DNA of 64,000 nucleotides from Pythium myriotylum (Eukaryota > Oomycota > Peronosporomycetes > Pythiales > Pythiaceae), in NCBI GenBank assembly GCA_023091665.1, contig JALJCQ010000015.1, positions 1,116,001 through 1,180,000 of the forward strand, written 5' to 3'. Positions within the stretch are counted from its first letter, which is position 1, and each line of letters opens with the position of its first letter. Positions 19,173 through 29,334 of this stretch are shown in pieces. Position numbers and translations under genes: made by a program. The notes below the pieces were generated by a model. It saw only the letters and a program-made list of their open reading frames with translations. It was not told the DNA's origin and did not search any database.

Positions 19173-20686
19173 TCAGCAGTTCTCTACTTCCTCCTCAAAG
19201 GATTCGAACGGTGTCTGCATAGTCAACATGAGCACGATATAGCCATGGTTTCGGGAAGCAAAATCTGACATACCTTTTGTTTCGACTGCTCGCGAAATCG
19301 CGCGAGGTCACGATGGATCGTCGGTGAAAGTGGCGTAGCAGGAGCACCTGCCGAGTCTTTTCCAGTGATCCATGGGTGATTTAGCAGCTCTGCCATCGTG
19401 AATCGCTTCTCGGGATCTAATACGAGCAAGTGTCGGATAAGGTCGCGTGCACCGTAAGAGATGTTGTCCCAGGCCTCGTCTTCAAAGTCAAATCGACAGC
19501 TCTTGATACACTCGATCATCTCGCTGTCAGCGTGGGTACCATGCGGGTCAAATGGATGAAATCCACACAGTCTGACAATCCAGTTGACAGTGTTAGTTTG
19601 ACGGACCGTATCCATCTTCGACATGCCATCGACGTACAGAATGTACAGGATGGTGCCCATGCTCCATGAATCAACCTTGAAGTCGTATCCAAACGTGATC
19701 CCCGATCCACTGATCATCTCCGGCGCCGAGTATCCCCAGGTGCCGCACTTCGTCTTCAAACTAGTGCCTGAAAAAATCTTGGCGAGACCAAAATCAGCGA
19801 CTTTAGTTACTGCGTTGTCTTCGTCCCGCGAGGAGAGCAAGATGTTTTCGGGCTTCAAATCTCGATGCACGATTCCTTGTCTACAAGTCTTAGTCAGATA
19901 AGGTGGGAACCTGAGCAAGCACTGATATAATGCGGTCTTACTCATGAAGGTATTGTACAGCAGTGGCCATGTCGCGAAGATGCCGGACACAGTCAGCTTC
20001 CGAGTATGGTCCTTTATCGGCGAGTCGCTCAAAGAGCTCTCCGCCCGTGCAGAGCTCGAGAACCAGTTGCACCTCACGAGGCGTCTCAAAAACTTCAATG
20101 AGCTCCACAATGTTTGGGTGCTTTTTCACGCGTTGTAGTACGGCGATCTCAGCTCGGAGGCGCTTCTCGTCTGTGAGGAAGCGCTTGATCTTCTTGATCG
20201 CGACTGCTCGGCCAGTGCGCTTACAGCGACCTCGATAGACCACAGCATAGTGCCCACTGGACCATTATACATTCATCCGTGTCATCTCAGTGCATCGAAG
20301 GTGCCCGCCATGGCAGCGCAAGACATCACTCACCGTCCGAGGTTCTGGGTGGACACATCGTAAAACTGCTCGACACGTCGCGAAGAAGAGGTTGGCTTCG
20401 ACGGCGCCGTCGTCGATGGCGGAGTTGGCGCTGCATCGGTCGCCGCGTCGTTCGTTTTGGTGGAACTTCGTGGCGACAGCGCGAGCCACACTTGCGACAG
20501 CATGGACATGGCTCCTCCAGTCGCAGACGGCTCGGCGGTGACCTTGGTGGCCTCGCGATCGGACGTCGGCGCTTCCCCCGACATCCCCGGCTCGCACACG
20601 TCTCCAGTGGTATAGCGTCGCGTGCGCGGGTCGCTCAGCTGGCGCAACGCCGCATCGTCATTCGTCTGCGACGGTTGATTCCCCAT
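19173..20686 (-). CDS. CaMK-like Ser/Thr protein kinase, five exons, N-myristoylation signal
   Basis: Exons (minus strand): 20686-20334, 20256-19942, 19880-19638, 19571-19274, 19214-19173; 416 residues. All four introns are 59-77 nt GT-AG and each splice restores a conserved kinase motif. Exons 1 and 2 join at QNLGR/GHYAVVYRG (Gly loop), 2 and 3 at LHE/QGIVHRDLKPEN, and 3 and 4 at ILYIL/LCGFHPFDP. Further landmarks are VAIKKI (Lys), ADFGLA (DFG), CGTWGYSAPE (APE) and a terminal NHPWITG lobe. The class is CaMK-like; no calmodulin-binding or EF-hand region is visible. The start MGNQPSQ has Gly2 and Ser6, a good N-myristoylation site, so membrane attachment is likely. An in-frame ATG at 20839 would remove this signal and nearly reach the divergent gene at 20851. 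Confidence 0.85.
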
Positions 20687-20850
20687 CGTCGCGTTGTGTG
20701 GCAGGTGTCCTCTTGGTGACTCGAAAAGCAACCAAAGATCGGATATTCTCAGATCTCGCAGCCGATAGAACCAGATAATCTTCTGATCGGGCTTCTCGGA
20801 GCTGGATTTTTCGACGCAGTCAAAATCCCCAGTGTCCACGCCAAGCGACC

Positions 20851-21668
20851 ATGGGGGAGCCCGTGTACCTGTACGACGACGACGTCTACACGCCCCCGAA
20901 GACGACCCACGCGCCCAGGTCGCTGCTGGACTTCATCGAGGCGCTCGCGCCCATCGCCAAGTACTACGCGGTGCTGCTCTTCTTCTGGTATCTCGCCACG
21001 AGGTTCAATGCGGCCGTGGATCGCGAGGCCGACCTCCAGGAAAAGGAGCGCGTGCGTCATTGCGGATCGATACTCCCTCTTTTCCCGACACTCTCACTGA
21101 TGAATCTCTCTTTCTCTGTCCATGCTGCAATGCAGGAACGGCCGAAGCTGTCCCCTGAGTTGGTTGACATGAGTAGCGACGAAGAAGACGAGGACGAAAG
21201 CGAGGAAGAGAAGGAGGAGATCTATGAAGAACTCGTCACTGATGGTAAGCTTCTGCCAGCGCCTTCTCGCATGCAAATATTCATCGTTAGAATAACTCTG
21301 GCTTTGATGTTTGCCCCGCAGGTTCTCGTCTTGTGAGTGTTCCTGGAGAGCATTCAACTGTCCGTGAGCGCAAGCCGCAACAGGCCGAGAATGCGGAGAA
21401 GCCGAAGAAGATCAAGTCCGGAAAGTCACACCCGCTGTTTGAAGGTCTCCGTCAAGTCGAAGAGGAACTTCGCGAACAAAGAGAGAAGGAACAGGCCGAG
21501 CCGAACGTCAGTTGGAACGATCTCCACCAGAGCATGCTAAAGCGATACCAGCAAAAGTTTCCGGAACACGGCATTCGCACCGCTGATGGAGATGATTACG
21601 ACGACGAGTTCAAGGAGCTTCTGAAGAAGCACAATGTTGACCTACAAGAGCTGAAGAAGCAGAAGTGA
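20851..21668 (+). CDS. Single-pass membrane protein with acidic and coiled-coil cytosolic tail
   Basis: Exons 20851-21051, 21136-21244 and 21322-21668 give 218 residues; both introns are short GT-AG (gtgcgt...gcag, gtaagc...cgcag) and keep the frame. Residues about 28-48 (LAPIAKYYAVLLFFWYLATRF) form one membrane segment near the N-terminus. A strongly acidic run (SDEEDEDESEEEKEEIYEE) follows, then a Lys-rich stretch and a predicted coiled coil (GLRQVEEELREQREKEQAE) ending KKHNVDLQELKKQK. The topology resembles small tail proteins of the ER such as selenoprotein S, but I see no sequence match and there is no in-frame TGA. The function is unknown. It shares a 164-bp divergent spacer with the kinase gene. 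Confidence 0.65.
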
Positions 21669-21725
21669 TCGCTTCTCGCAAGAAACCCTTGTCAATGACA
21701 AAATGTACAACTTTGATACTGCAAT

Positions 21726-22505
21726 CTAAAACTTGACGCGTCTTGTCTTCTTCTTAGGGGGTTGTTTCGACTGGGCTTCGCCCTTATCTTGATCTTCGTC
21801 TGCGTCGTCGTTGTCCTCGTCGCCAAGGTCGTACGAGTCCAACGCATCACCTCCGGTATCAACTTCTTCGTCGTCATCGAACGTCTTCTTCTTGTTGTGC
21901 TTGGCCGACGCGCCACCGTCAACGCTGATCTTTCCAGCGGGACAGTCACGCGCCAAGTGGTCGACACTCTTGCACACCTTGCAACATCCGCCCTTCGGGT
22001 AGATGCCAGTCGTCGACTTCGGACACTGCGAACTCAAATGACCCGTCTGCTGACACACAAAGCACGTCGCGTACGTCGCGCCGCCGTTCACGCGCGGTTC
22101 TCGGCAGTCGCGCAGGGCGTGGTCGCTCGACCCGCAGTTGAAGCAGACCATTTGCTGTTGCTGCTGCGCTGCAAGCGCATTGCTGCCGTTGCTTGGGCAG
22201 TTGTGCGACGTGTGGCCACGTCGGCGACACTTGAAGCACGTCTTGGTCATGTCGCCGGCTGCGCGGTTGGGGCAGTCCTGCTTGCGGTGGTCGCTTTGCC
22301 CGCAGAGCCAGCACCCGTTCTCGCCGCCGCCCTGCTGCTTGAGCTTCTCGGCCTCGCGCTTCTCGCGGATCTTGGCCTGGATCTGCTGCTTCTTCTCCTC
22401 GCGCTCGCGCTTCATGATGACCTTGAACTCGCGGCCCTTGGCCTTCTTGGCCTTGCGCAGCTCGCGGCGCTTGGCGAGGATCGCCTCGCGGTCGGCGTCG
22501 GTCAT
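21726..22505 (-). CDS. ZCCHC9: CCHC zinc-knuckle protein, ZCCHC9-like
   Basis: This 259-residue single-exon protein has a basic coiled N-terminal region (REAILAKRRELRKAKKAKGR) followed by five CCHC knuckles: CWLCGQSDHRKQDC, CFKCRRRGHTSHNC, CFNCGSSDHALRDC, CFVCQQTGHLSSQC and CKVCKSVDHLARDC. An acidic tail ending KKKTRRVKF comes last. The order and the GIYPKGGCCKVC linker between the last two knuckles match ZCCHC9-type proteins (GLYADGGGCK in animals). That family is linked to nucleolar RNA processing and ribosome biogenesis. I start at the ATG 22505 (MTDADREA); the frame is open to an ATG at 22556 with an unlikely leader. Its 3' end is 57 bp from the convergent neighbour. Confidence 0.8.
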   Translation of the reverse strand: MTDADREAILAKRRELRKAKKAKGREFKVIMKREREEKKQQIQAKIREKREAEKLKQQGGGENGCWLCGQSDHRKQDCPNRAAGDMTKTCFKCRRRGHTSHNCPSNGSNALAAQQQQQMVCFNCGSSDHALRDCREPRVNGGATYATCFVCQQTGHLSSQCPKSTTGIYPKGGCCKVCKSVDHLARDCPAGKISVDGGASAKHNKKKTFDDDEEVDTGGDALDSYDLGDEDNDDADEDQDKGEAQSKQPPKKKTRRVKF

Positions 22506-22920
22506 CGTGTCTGTTGATGGAATGCCAATGGAGGAGACTTGAACAGACGGGCACAACCTGTATAAAATGCAATAGTGCTTTAATAAAGTATACCAATTAA
22601 TGATTTGTATCTATTTTAACTAAATAGGCGACTCTAATAAATAATACTAGGAGAGAAACTCATGCCCACAGCTTCGAGTTTGGTTGATTGGCTCTCAACG
22701 AGATGGCACTAATTCTCGGCAGGTGAGTGACATCCCCCTCCAAACAACGACTTTTCATGTCACTAACGTATTTTATACTAGTAGCTTCCCCACAGTTCTT
22801 CATATTGTTGCGAGAATGAAGTGCGGCTCTTGGATGGGTATCCCTCGCTCGAGTGCCGTCGTGGACCTCACTGGTTGGGCAGAAGCTCAGATCGAATCAA
22901 CTCGAAGCACATCCAGCATC

Positions 22921-23482
22921 ATGGCCAAGGCTGTTGTCACACTCTACGGCGACGACGCCGCCGTCTACGGCTCGCTCGTCATCACTCAGGTGCGTGCGCA
23001 TTTCCGCGATCTACGTGCTCGCGCCGGTTGGGGTGCGCGCGCGTCCCTGTAAGCTGCAGTCGCTGACTCGGAGTATCCCGTAGGCCCACGAGGACGCCAA
23101 GAGCGTTATTACGGGCGAGCTCAAGGGATTCACCCCGGGAAAGCACGCTATCCACGTGAACGTCTTTGGCGATGTTTCGCAGCCTGCTGGCGGCGCGCTT
23201 GGCGGCGTCTTCAACCCTTTCGGCAAGAACCACGGCAGCCCTGACGACGAGGAGCGCCGAGTTGGCTCCCTCGGCAACGTGGAGATCGGCGAGGACGGCT
23301 CGGCCAAGGTCCACATCGAGGACAAGCTTGTGAAGCTCATTGGCCCACACTCGATCATTGGCCGCTCGATCGTGATCCACGAAGGCGAGGACGACCTCGG
23401 CAAGGGTGGCCAGGAGCTGTCGCTCCAGAACGGAAACGCCGGTGCCATCAAGGCGTACGGTGTCGTCGGCATCTCCAGTTAG
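22921..23482 (+). CDS. Cu/Zn superoxide dismutase-fold protein lacking most metal ligands
   Basis: Exons 22921-22989 and 23084-23482 give 155 residues, the normal length for intracellular SOD1 (about 153). The start MAKAVVTLYGDDAAVYGSLVITQ and blocks GFTPGKHAIHVNVFGD, GSPDDEERRVGSLGNV, SIIGRSIVIHEGEDDLGKGG and GNAGAIKAYGVVGI align over the whole SOD1 fold. Of the seven metal ligands (human numbering), His46, His71 and His120 are kept. His48 is Asn, His63 is Val, His80 is Arg and Asp83 is Ser. The disulfide partner Cys146 is Tyr, no Cys aligns with Cys57, and the catalytic Arg143 is replaced. Classic dismutase activity is therefore very unlikely. The intact frame and splice sites argue against a decayed pseudogene. 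No signal peptide is visible, so I expect it in the cytosol. Confidence 0.88.
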
Positions 23483-23670
23483 ATTCGGTAGAGGCAAAGG
23501 GGGAACACGTGCAGTATACAGCAATCGGGACACAGATGGAGGAAGAGAAGATGAAGATGAGTGAAAATGGAACAGTCGACGCAATCACGCTGATCTCACT
23601 ATTCTCTCTCTTTGAATGAGGGCTTATACACAAACTATGTTACAGGCCTGGTAGATGACGCTAGCTTCGA

Positions 23671-25575
23671 TTACTCACGTTCGCCAAGCTGTTCTTGAGT
23701 CACAGTCTCATCAGTGTTCTCAGCGATGACCTTCAGACACATGATGTCATCATTCACGTCGCAAACCGTGACGAACCGATCAATGATGAAGTCCATCGCG
23801 GTCACGTAGGCAAACGTTTCGGGCACGGAGCTGACGCCAAAGAGCGAAGTATAGATCGTGGCGATCGACACCAGTACGCCTGAAGGGATTGGTGCTGTGC
23901 CTGCACACTGGAGAACCGAAAGCACAAAAATCCCGACAAGCCGCAGAGGCGTCAGTTGGTCACCGTTTCCAGAAGACTCGGCGATGAACACAATGGCGAT
24001 CGGGACGTACCAACCAACTGCACTCAGATTGGAGCATACACCAATGGAGATGACGAAGTTGGCCAAAGACTGGGAGCACACCTTCGCCTTGCGTACGCAT
24101 GTCAGGGTCACAGGGGCTGTGGCTAGTGAGGACGAGCACGCAAAGGCGAACATGTAGGCTCGCAGCATCTTGCTCATGTGGTTGTACGGATTACACCGCG
24201 TGAGCAAGAACACGATGAGGGGGAAAACTACTATCATCTGGAGCACGCCGGCGGTCAATCCGGCAAGCACATAGACGTAGATAGTCCCGAACTTGCTGAT
24301 GGATTCCTCGTTCGCAGCAAATGAGCCCGCAATCATAGAGATCACAGCAAATGGTGATAGCCAGATGATCCACTCCAACGCGAGGAAGAACGTGTTGCGA
24401 AGCTGGAGTAACGTGAGGTACAAGTAATTCACACGCCGTGTCTTCATGAAGTAGCTGCGACCTGCGATGGCTCCGAGGACCATAGCAAACGTGATCGTGG
24501 AGAGTAGATCGCCCGCTGCCAATGTCGCAATGATGTTCTTGCTCACAAGAGGCGTGATCATGGCGATGAGTTGATCGGTAAGTGTAAAGAGGGTAAGCGA
24601 CTTCGTGTTAGTCGAGTAGACGTTGTTGCGATCCGAGACGACAAATGTAGCTGCGGCTGGTAGCGTACCGTTCGCCCACGAACTCGTGCACGCAACAGTT
24701 CCGTTTGAAGACTGCGCAAGCAATTGGCCGTTGGAACAAGTGAAGCCCATCTTATTGGCGCCGCTTGTGTCTGGGCTGTGGAGACGAAAAAGTGGACGAA
24801 AGGACAGCGCAATTGTCATGCCGATAGCTGCGGACGAGACCCAGAAAAGGGCGAACATGCGGAACGTCTGCATGCCGACGATCGAGACCTTGCCGACGAA
24901 GACAATGTCTCCGATCGCGACGGCAACTGCGCAGAACACGTATGGGATCACGAGGCACTTGAGCGCGCGGAGAAAGAGGTCACCAGGTAGACTGACCCAT
25001 CGCGCGGCGACAGGGGACACGTGAAACTGGCTGAGAATGAGACCCAGTGCGACACCAATGGCGACACCGACCATGATCCACGTGACGGAGATCTTCAGTC
25101 CGCTGCTTGTCCCCGCGTAACGGTTCGCTGGTTCATCGTGGTCGGATGTCGTCGACGAGAAAGAAGACCTCGCGTCGTCGCGTAGCATGGGGTAGCTCCC
25201 GTCGTCGTGGATCACGTCTGTGGGGTGAGTACCGCCACCATTGCTAGGGAGTTCCGAGCGAGTGAAGTTGGTGCGTGGGCTGCTGTTGAACGTGCCGGAA
25301 GACGGCTTCCCGAGGCTTGTGACGGACGGCTTGGTCGTAAAGTTGGTACGTGGAAGACCATGGTTCACGGCGAAGTCTGATGGGTGGCCGGCCGATGCAC
25401 CGCCGTTCGAGGGCAGCGAGGAGCGTGGGTGGCTCAGATTAGATGAAGCAGCGGACTGGCGCCGAGGCTGCGGTGGGCGACTAGGACGAGCTGCAACGGC
25501 AGCGGCCGGAGTAGGCGGCGACGCGTAGAGTATGCGCTGCTCCTCGTCCGAGAGGAGGATCAGGCCGCCGTTCAT
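23671..25575 (-). CDS. SLC1-type Na+-coupled dicarboxylate/amino acid transporter
   Basis: This 634-residue protein belongs to the dicarboxylate/amino acid:cation symporter family (SLC1, EAAT-like). About 110 disordered N-terminal residues hold a repeated PRTNFT and LPSNGG motif. They precede the first membrane helix (SVTWIMVGVAIGVALGLIL). Landmarks are LFLRALKCLVIPYVF, the glycosylated-type extracellular Cys/Asn loop (CSNGQLLAQSSNGTVAC), the hairpin region SSSLATAPVTL, GTAPIPSGVLVSI and the substrate-site helix DFIIDRFVTVCDVNDD. In canonical transporters this last motif reads D-x-x-x-D-R-x-R-T-x-x-N-V-x-G-D, so the second Arg and the Asn are changed and the substrate may differ. I chose ATG 25575; the frame is open to an ATG at 25791, which would add 72 residues. 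Confidence 0.85.
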   Translation of the reverse strand: MNGGLILLSDEEQRILYASPPTPAAAVAARPSRPPQPRRQSAASSNLSHPRSSLPSNGGASAGHPSDFAVNHGLPRTNFTTKPSVTSLGKPSSGTFNSSPRTNFTRSELPSNGGGTHPTDVIHDDGSYPMLRDDARSSFSSTTSDHDEPANRYAGTSSGLKISVTWIMVGVAIGVALGLILSQFHVSPVAARWVSLPGDLFLRALKCLVIPYVFCAVAVAIGDIVFVGKVSIVGMQTFRMFALFWVSSAAIGMTIALSFRPLFRLHSPDTSGANKMGFTCSNGQLLAQSSNGTVACTSSWANGTLPAAATFVVSDRNNVYSTNTKSLTLFTLTDQLIAMITPLVSKNIIATLAAGDLLSTITFAMVLGAIAGRSYFMKTRRVNYLYLTLLQLRNTFFLALEWIIWLSPFAVISMIAGSFAANEESISKFGTIYVYVLAGLTAGVLQMIVVFPLIVFLLTRCNPYNHMSKMLRAYMFAFACSSSLATAPVTLTCVRKAKVCSQSLANFVISIGVCSNLSAVGWYVPIAIVFIAESSGNGDQLTPLRLVGIFVLSVLQCAGTAPIPSGVLVSIATIYTSLFGVSSVPETFAYVTAMDFIIDRFVTVCDVNDDIMCLKVIAENTDETVTQEQLGERE

Positions 25576-26842
25576 GGTCACTTCGCGGACTCTGCCTCTT
25601 ATTCTGCGTGTTTGTCGGCAGAAAGTGTTCTGAAGAGGTTGCACGAGGTGGGCCACCACTGCCACTCGGCCTGTCGGCAAACAACAGGCGCCATAGCTAA
25701 CGTCTGAGGCGCCGCGTGATGGCCGGTGTGAGGAGGGAGATGGTGAGTTAGCCGTCGCATCTCGGGGAGAGGTGTCTATGGGTGCAAGCACTTGGTCTCC
25801 GAATGGTGATGATCGTCGACCAACTTGTCCCGAGTGATCAGTACATCGTCCTTTTTATCTGTCTCCCAATCTGACAAGGCTGTCCATTGGCGTGTTCCGC
25901 AAAAGGGCACCTTTGATGCACCTCTGTTTAGTGGGATGATTCCGATCATCGTTCTGGCACGGCCATGAGGAATTGTATCATCCTTTCTACATTTCCCATC
26001 AATTGCTATCCACTAAACCCAAGTGATCCTGATATGTTCCCACCGTTCAAGCGGCTGTTGTCCCCTCACACGTTCTTCGTGCATACCGATCCGGGAGACC
26101 CCACGCGGAAACTCCCCAGTTTCTCCATTGTCAACATCACCACCGAGAACAAGAACTAGATGGTCCAAGTGGAAGGTCGAGGTTGGGCCACACTGGCGAT
26201 CAGTCCGTCACGCTGTCCTATCCGCCGACTAAGGGATTCAGTCACGTGCCCATCGCGATCTCGGCTTCTCTGGCGCATGTGCTCAGTGATCTTCGAGACG
26301 TCCCGACTGAAGAGTTCCAACCGCTCCATAATTTCTGGCTTTTGCTCAGCGATACTGTACTATTCCAGGTATTCGCATTTGTTGGGCGATTTGGAAAAGT
26401 CTAGGTGTGTACAGAACTTTTCGGCGTAGGAGGTTGCTACCATCAGCTGGCTCTGCTAGCCAACTGGCAAGTTCTCCCAGTCAGAAACGTGTCAGCTCAA
26501 ACCAGCCGTGCAGTACATTCGCCCCAGTGTTGCTGATCGATGGTAGAGAGGGAACTTTCTGTTCTGCGTTCGATCGGCTCGAACACACCGCAGAGATGAA
26601 GCCTACACTTCTCCAGAAGTTCAGTAAGAAGAGCAAAACTGCCTTGGCTTTGCGCCCTCGGAACTCACCCGGACGTTCTTTGCCGAGCATGCTCCCGTGC
26701 CTGCTTGTGGAATACCAGAGTGCAAAGGCCTCGCGGCGAAGATGGGCGAAGGCTATGGTCTCATTTACAGACAGCAAGGCTCATCAAGTTGGCATTTAGG
26801 AACAACACTGGGGTCTCAAGTTGGATTGCGTCAACTACACAA
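25576..26842. other. Intergenic region with fragmentary open frames
   Basis: The left part is the transporter promoter and possible 5' leader. Between 26.0 and 26.8 kb several short frames look somewhat protein-like but are broken. One is on the minus strand at about 26340-26160 (MERLELFSRDVSKITEHM and onwards, starting after a stop), another is minus 26777-26481, and two are on the plus strand. None has a motif I know. The stretch may hold remnants of a decayed gene. Confidence 0.35.
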
Positions 26843-28414
26843 TCACACTGCGCCAAGACTTTTCATCTCTTCCATAAAAGCATCAAATTCACTCGGCGCG
26901 GATGATTGCTGGGGTGCGGTCAGTGGCGTCACCGATGGCAGTGAAGGTCCTGGCGCGGTTGGGGGAGGTGGTGGACGAGGGGCAGATGCTTGGATCGGCT
27001 TTGGCTTGGAAACGCGTTGCACACGCAGTGTGGTGGGCACCAATGAGCGCAGACGCATTTGCTGCTCAGCTCGATCTTCCTCGTCGCCAGCGTCGTCTAT
27101 CCTTGCTCGTTGATGCTCGACGTAGTCTTCATTTGTTTCAGTTTCAAAGCTATCGGTTGGATCCTCGTGCATGTTGATATCAATGTCATCAGCAGCTGCA
27201 ACTGGAGCAGGAGGGGGAGGAGGAGGTGGTCGGACAGCTTGATAAGGAATTTCAGCATCTGCAGGTGGATGTAATCGAGGTGCGGGAGGAGGAGGAGGTG
27301 GAGGAGGAGGCACTGTGGCAGGCGAAAAACCTCCGGTGGCAGGCAGTGGTGGTCGTGAAGGCACCTTGATGGTACCTGGAGGTGGAGGGCCAGGGGGAAG
27401 AGGCGGTCGCTTCCCTGGTCTATGTGCTTTCACAGGACCGGGAACTACAACAAGCGCGCAGACATCAACACCAGACCTCTGATCTGCACCGAACACGAGC
27501 ATAATGAATACCTGGGCGCCGAGGCGGAGGAGGCAGAGCTCGATCCGAACGAGGGGCAGACTCTCGCGATTTCAAACCTTGTTTTGGCGGTGGAGGTGCT
27601 GGAGCTGGAGGTGGCACGCGATACATCTGTGGTCTTCCTGGTGGTGGTGCACCGAAGGGGTTTAAGACGGGGTGGTAATAGATGGAGTTCTATGGCAACA
27701 AACAAAATGAGGTGCCGAAGAGATCACGCCACCGGCGCAGCTTACCTCTGGATTCTGGTAGCGCTCGCGGTTTGCAACATTGATGTCCGCTAGAGTCTGC
27801 GAAATGGTATGGGTAAACTCTAACACCATCTCGTCTTTCCCTAGAGCTCGACGTACCATTGATCCCTTTGCGGCTTCCTCTTTTTGCTTCTGTTCGTCCT
27901 CCATCTGAGCAGGTCTCTCAATGAGCATCTCACGATAATGGCAACTCAGCGCAAGTGGCACTTACCGCCTTCTGCTTCTTTAGCGCAGCCTGAAGCGTAT
28001 CTTCCAGCTAACGAGGTTCCATCCACCACACTTGAGTCCTCTTGGAAGCGCTTCCATCTCACACTAAAAGACTCGCACCTCCTGCTTTCGTTTGCGCGTT
28101 GGCCCGTCAGCAGGGTTTTGCTGCACCTGTCGCTCCAACTTCTTGAGCTGCAGTTGCGTACAGCGAACGCGGCCGTCAAACCCAAGACAAATCGCCATAT
28201 CGCCACTGAGAGCGCCACGTACGCGTTCGCGAATCTCATCGACATCGAGCTCCCCGAGCTTGGCTTGCTTCTCTTTCTGACGCTGGACCTGGTGCTTCTT
28301 GAGCTCCTACAGCGCGTGTCAGACGCAGTTGGAGGAAATAGAAACGCCCTCCGCACTCGCCTTCTTCTTCTGCTCGCGCCGAAAGGCCTCCACCGGGTTC
28401 TGCGACTTGGCCAT
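26843..28414 (-). CDS. WBP11: WBP11-type proline-rich splicing factor, seven exons
   Basis: Exons (minus strand): 28414-28361, 28306-28223, 28147-28079, 28007-27966, 27904-27746, 27689-27512, 27444-26843; 395 residues. Frames and splice sites agree at all six introns (54-75 nt). Intron 1 appears to use a GC donor (aag/gcgagt). The N-terminus MAKSQNPVEAFRREQKKK then ELKKHQVQRQKEKQ matches the basic helical start of WBP11. The middle is Pro-rich with PPGPPPPG and PPPPPPPP runs that bind WW or SH3 domains. The end, RSLVPTTLRVQR ... SEFDAFMEEMKSLGAV, matches the conserved VPTALRVRR ... AFMKEMEGLL end of WBP11. The family works with PQBP1 in pre-mRNA splicing and activates phosphatase PP1. This is the most intron-rich gene in the window. 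Confidence 0.85.
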
Positions 28415-28817
28415 CGTGCGCCGATGTCGACGACGAGGAAGGTGGCTGTGCTGAGCTGTTCGAGTCCCGACACATAACGGTTCTTAACGGCACAGAGGGA
28501 GCACGTTGGGTGCAACAAGTTCATGCGTTGTCGATGATGATATCTCAAACTGCTTCTACGTCAAATGCACACGAGTAGACGTGTCACTCCAACACGAATG
28601 GCTTCCTGAGTGCCCGTCAATGTCGTTTCTTGAATGCAAACAGGATTTCGTTCAGTCTACTCGACAAGAGGAGGCGCGACGAGTTTTGTCTGGCCCACAA
28701 ACCCTTCGCGTTGCACTCTAACTCTCCGTCCGTATCGACAAACTGGCGGGCACGATCTCTGACAATACTAGGTGCTGCGTGAGTCGAAGCGATAGAGGCT
28801 TAACTACTCACTGGAGA
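28415..28817. other. Spacer between WBP11 and the inverted repeat
   Basis: This is 403 bp containing the WBP11 promoter on the minus strand. I see no ORF, RNA gene or repeat. The left arm of the inverted repeat begins at 28818 with no obvious target-site duplication. Confidence 0.4.
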
Positions 28818-29334
28818 CGTGTTCTTCGTTAGGCCAACTCGCGCTCGCTGTTCCTCACAGCTCATCACGCGTACTCCGTGTGCTGCAAAATCAGAATACA
28901 GTACAAACTAATGCAGCCCTCTCGCGCACACGCCGTCGTGTATTGCACAGAAGATGACGAGCGGAAAGTAGGATCTGAAGGGACGAGCTAGTGCCAAAGG
29001 ATTGAACGATGGATTGCTCGATGGATTGATTGAATGACTGAATCATTGATTGACGCAAATACAGCAACATGGAAAATGCGAGAAGAATACCTATCCTACT
29101 GTCCTACTGTCCTACCCTATAGCGCGCGACACCAGAGCCAAAGAGGCCTCGTGGCATCGGCGACGGCGCGAACACCGTCGCGAGCAGCTCCAAGGCGAGC
29201 TCCGCCGCTTCTTCGATGGCCGAGACCGTCGTTCTGGCGCGCTCCAAGGTGAGCTGCGCGGGTTGCGTGGCGCGGTCGGTCGCGCCCGCAGGAGTGCTCG
29301 TCTCCAACGTGAAGTCGACCGTTTGCTGAACGGC
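28818..29334 (+). repeat. Left arm of 517-bp inverted repeat
   Basis: This segment is the reverse complement of 30591-31107. Reading both arms base by base I find no mismatch and no indel (paired coordinates always sum to 59925). It contains, on its minus strand, a second copy of the last 67 or so codons of the Thr-rich ORF and its 3' flank, including a short tandem of tagggtaggacag-type units. The outer end starts cgtgttcttcg. Confidence 0.95.

Noticed and set aside
20851..21668. Coiled-coil membrane protein as selenoprotein S
   Set aside because: Topology is similar, but there is no in-frame TGA, no Gly-rich tail and no sequence match.
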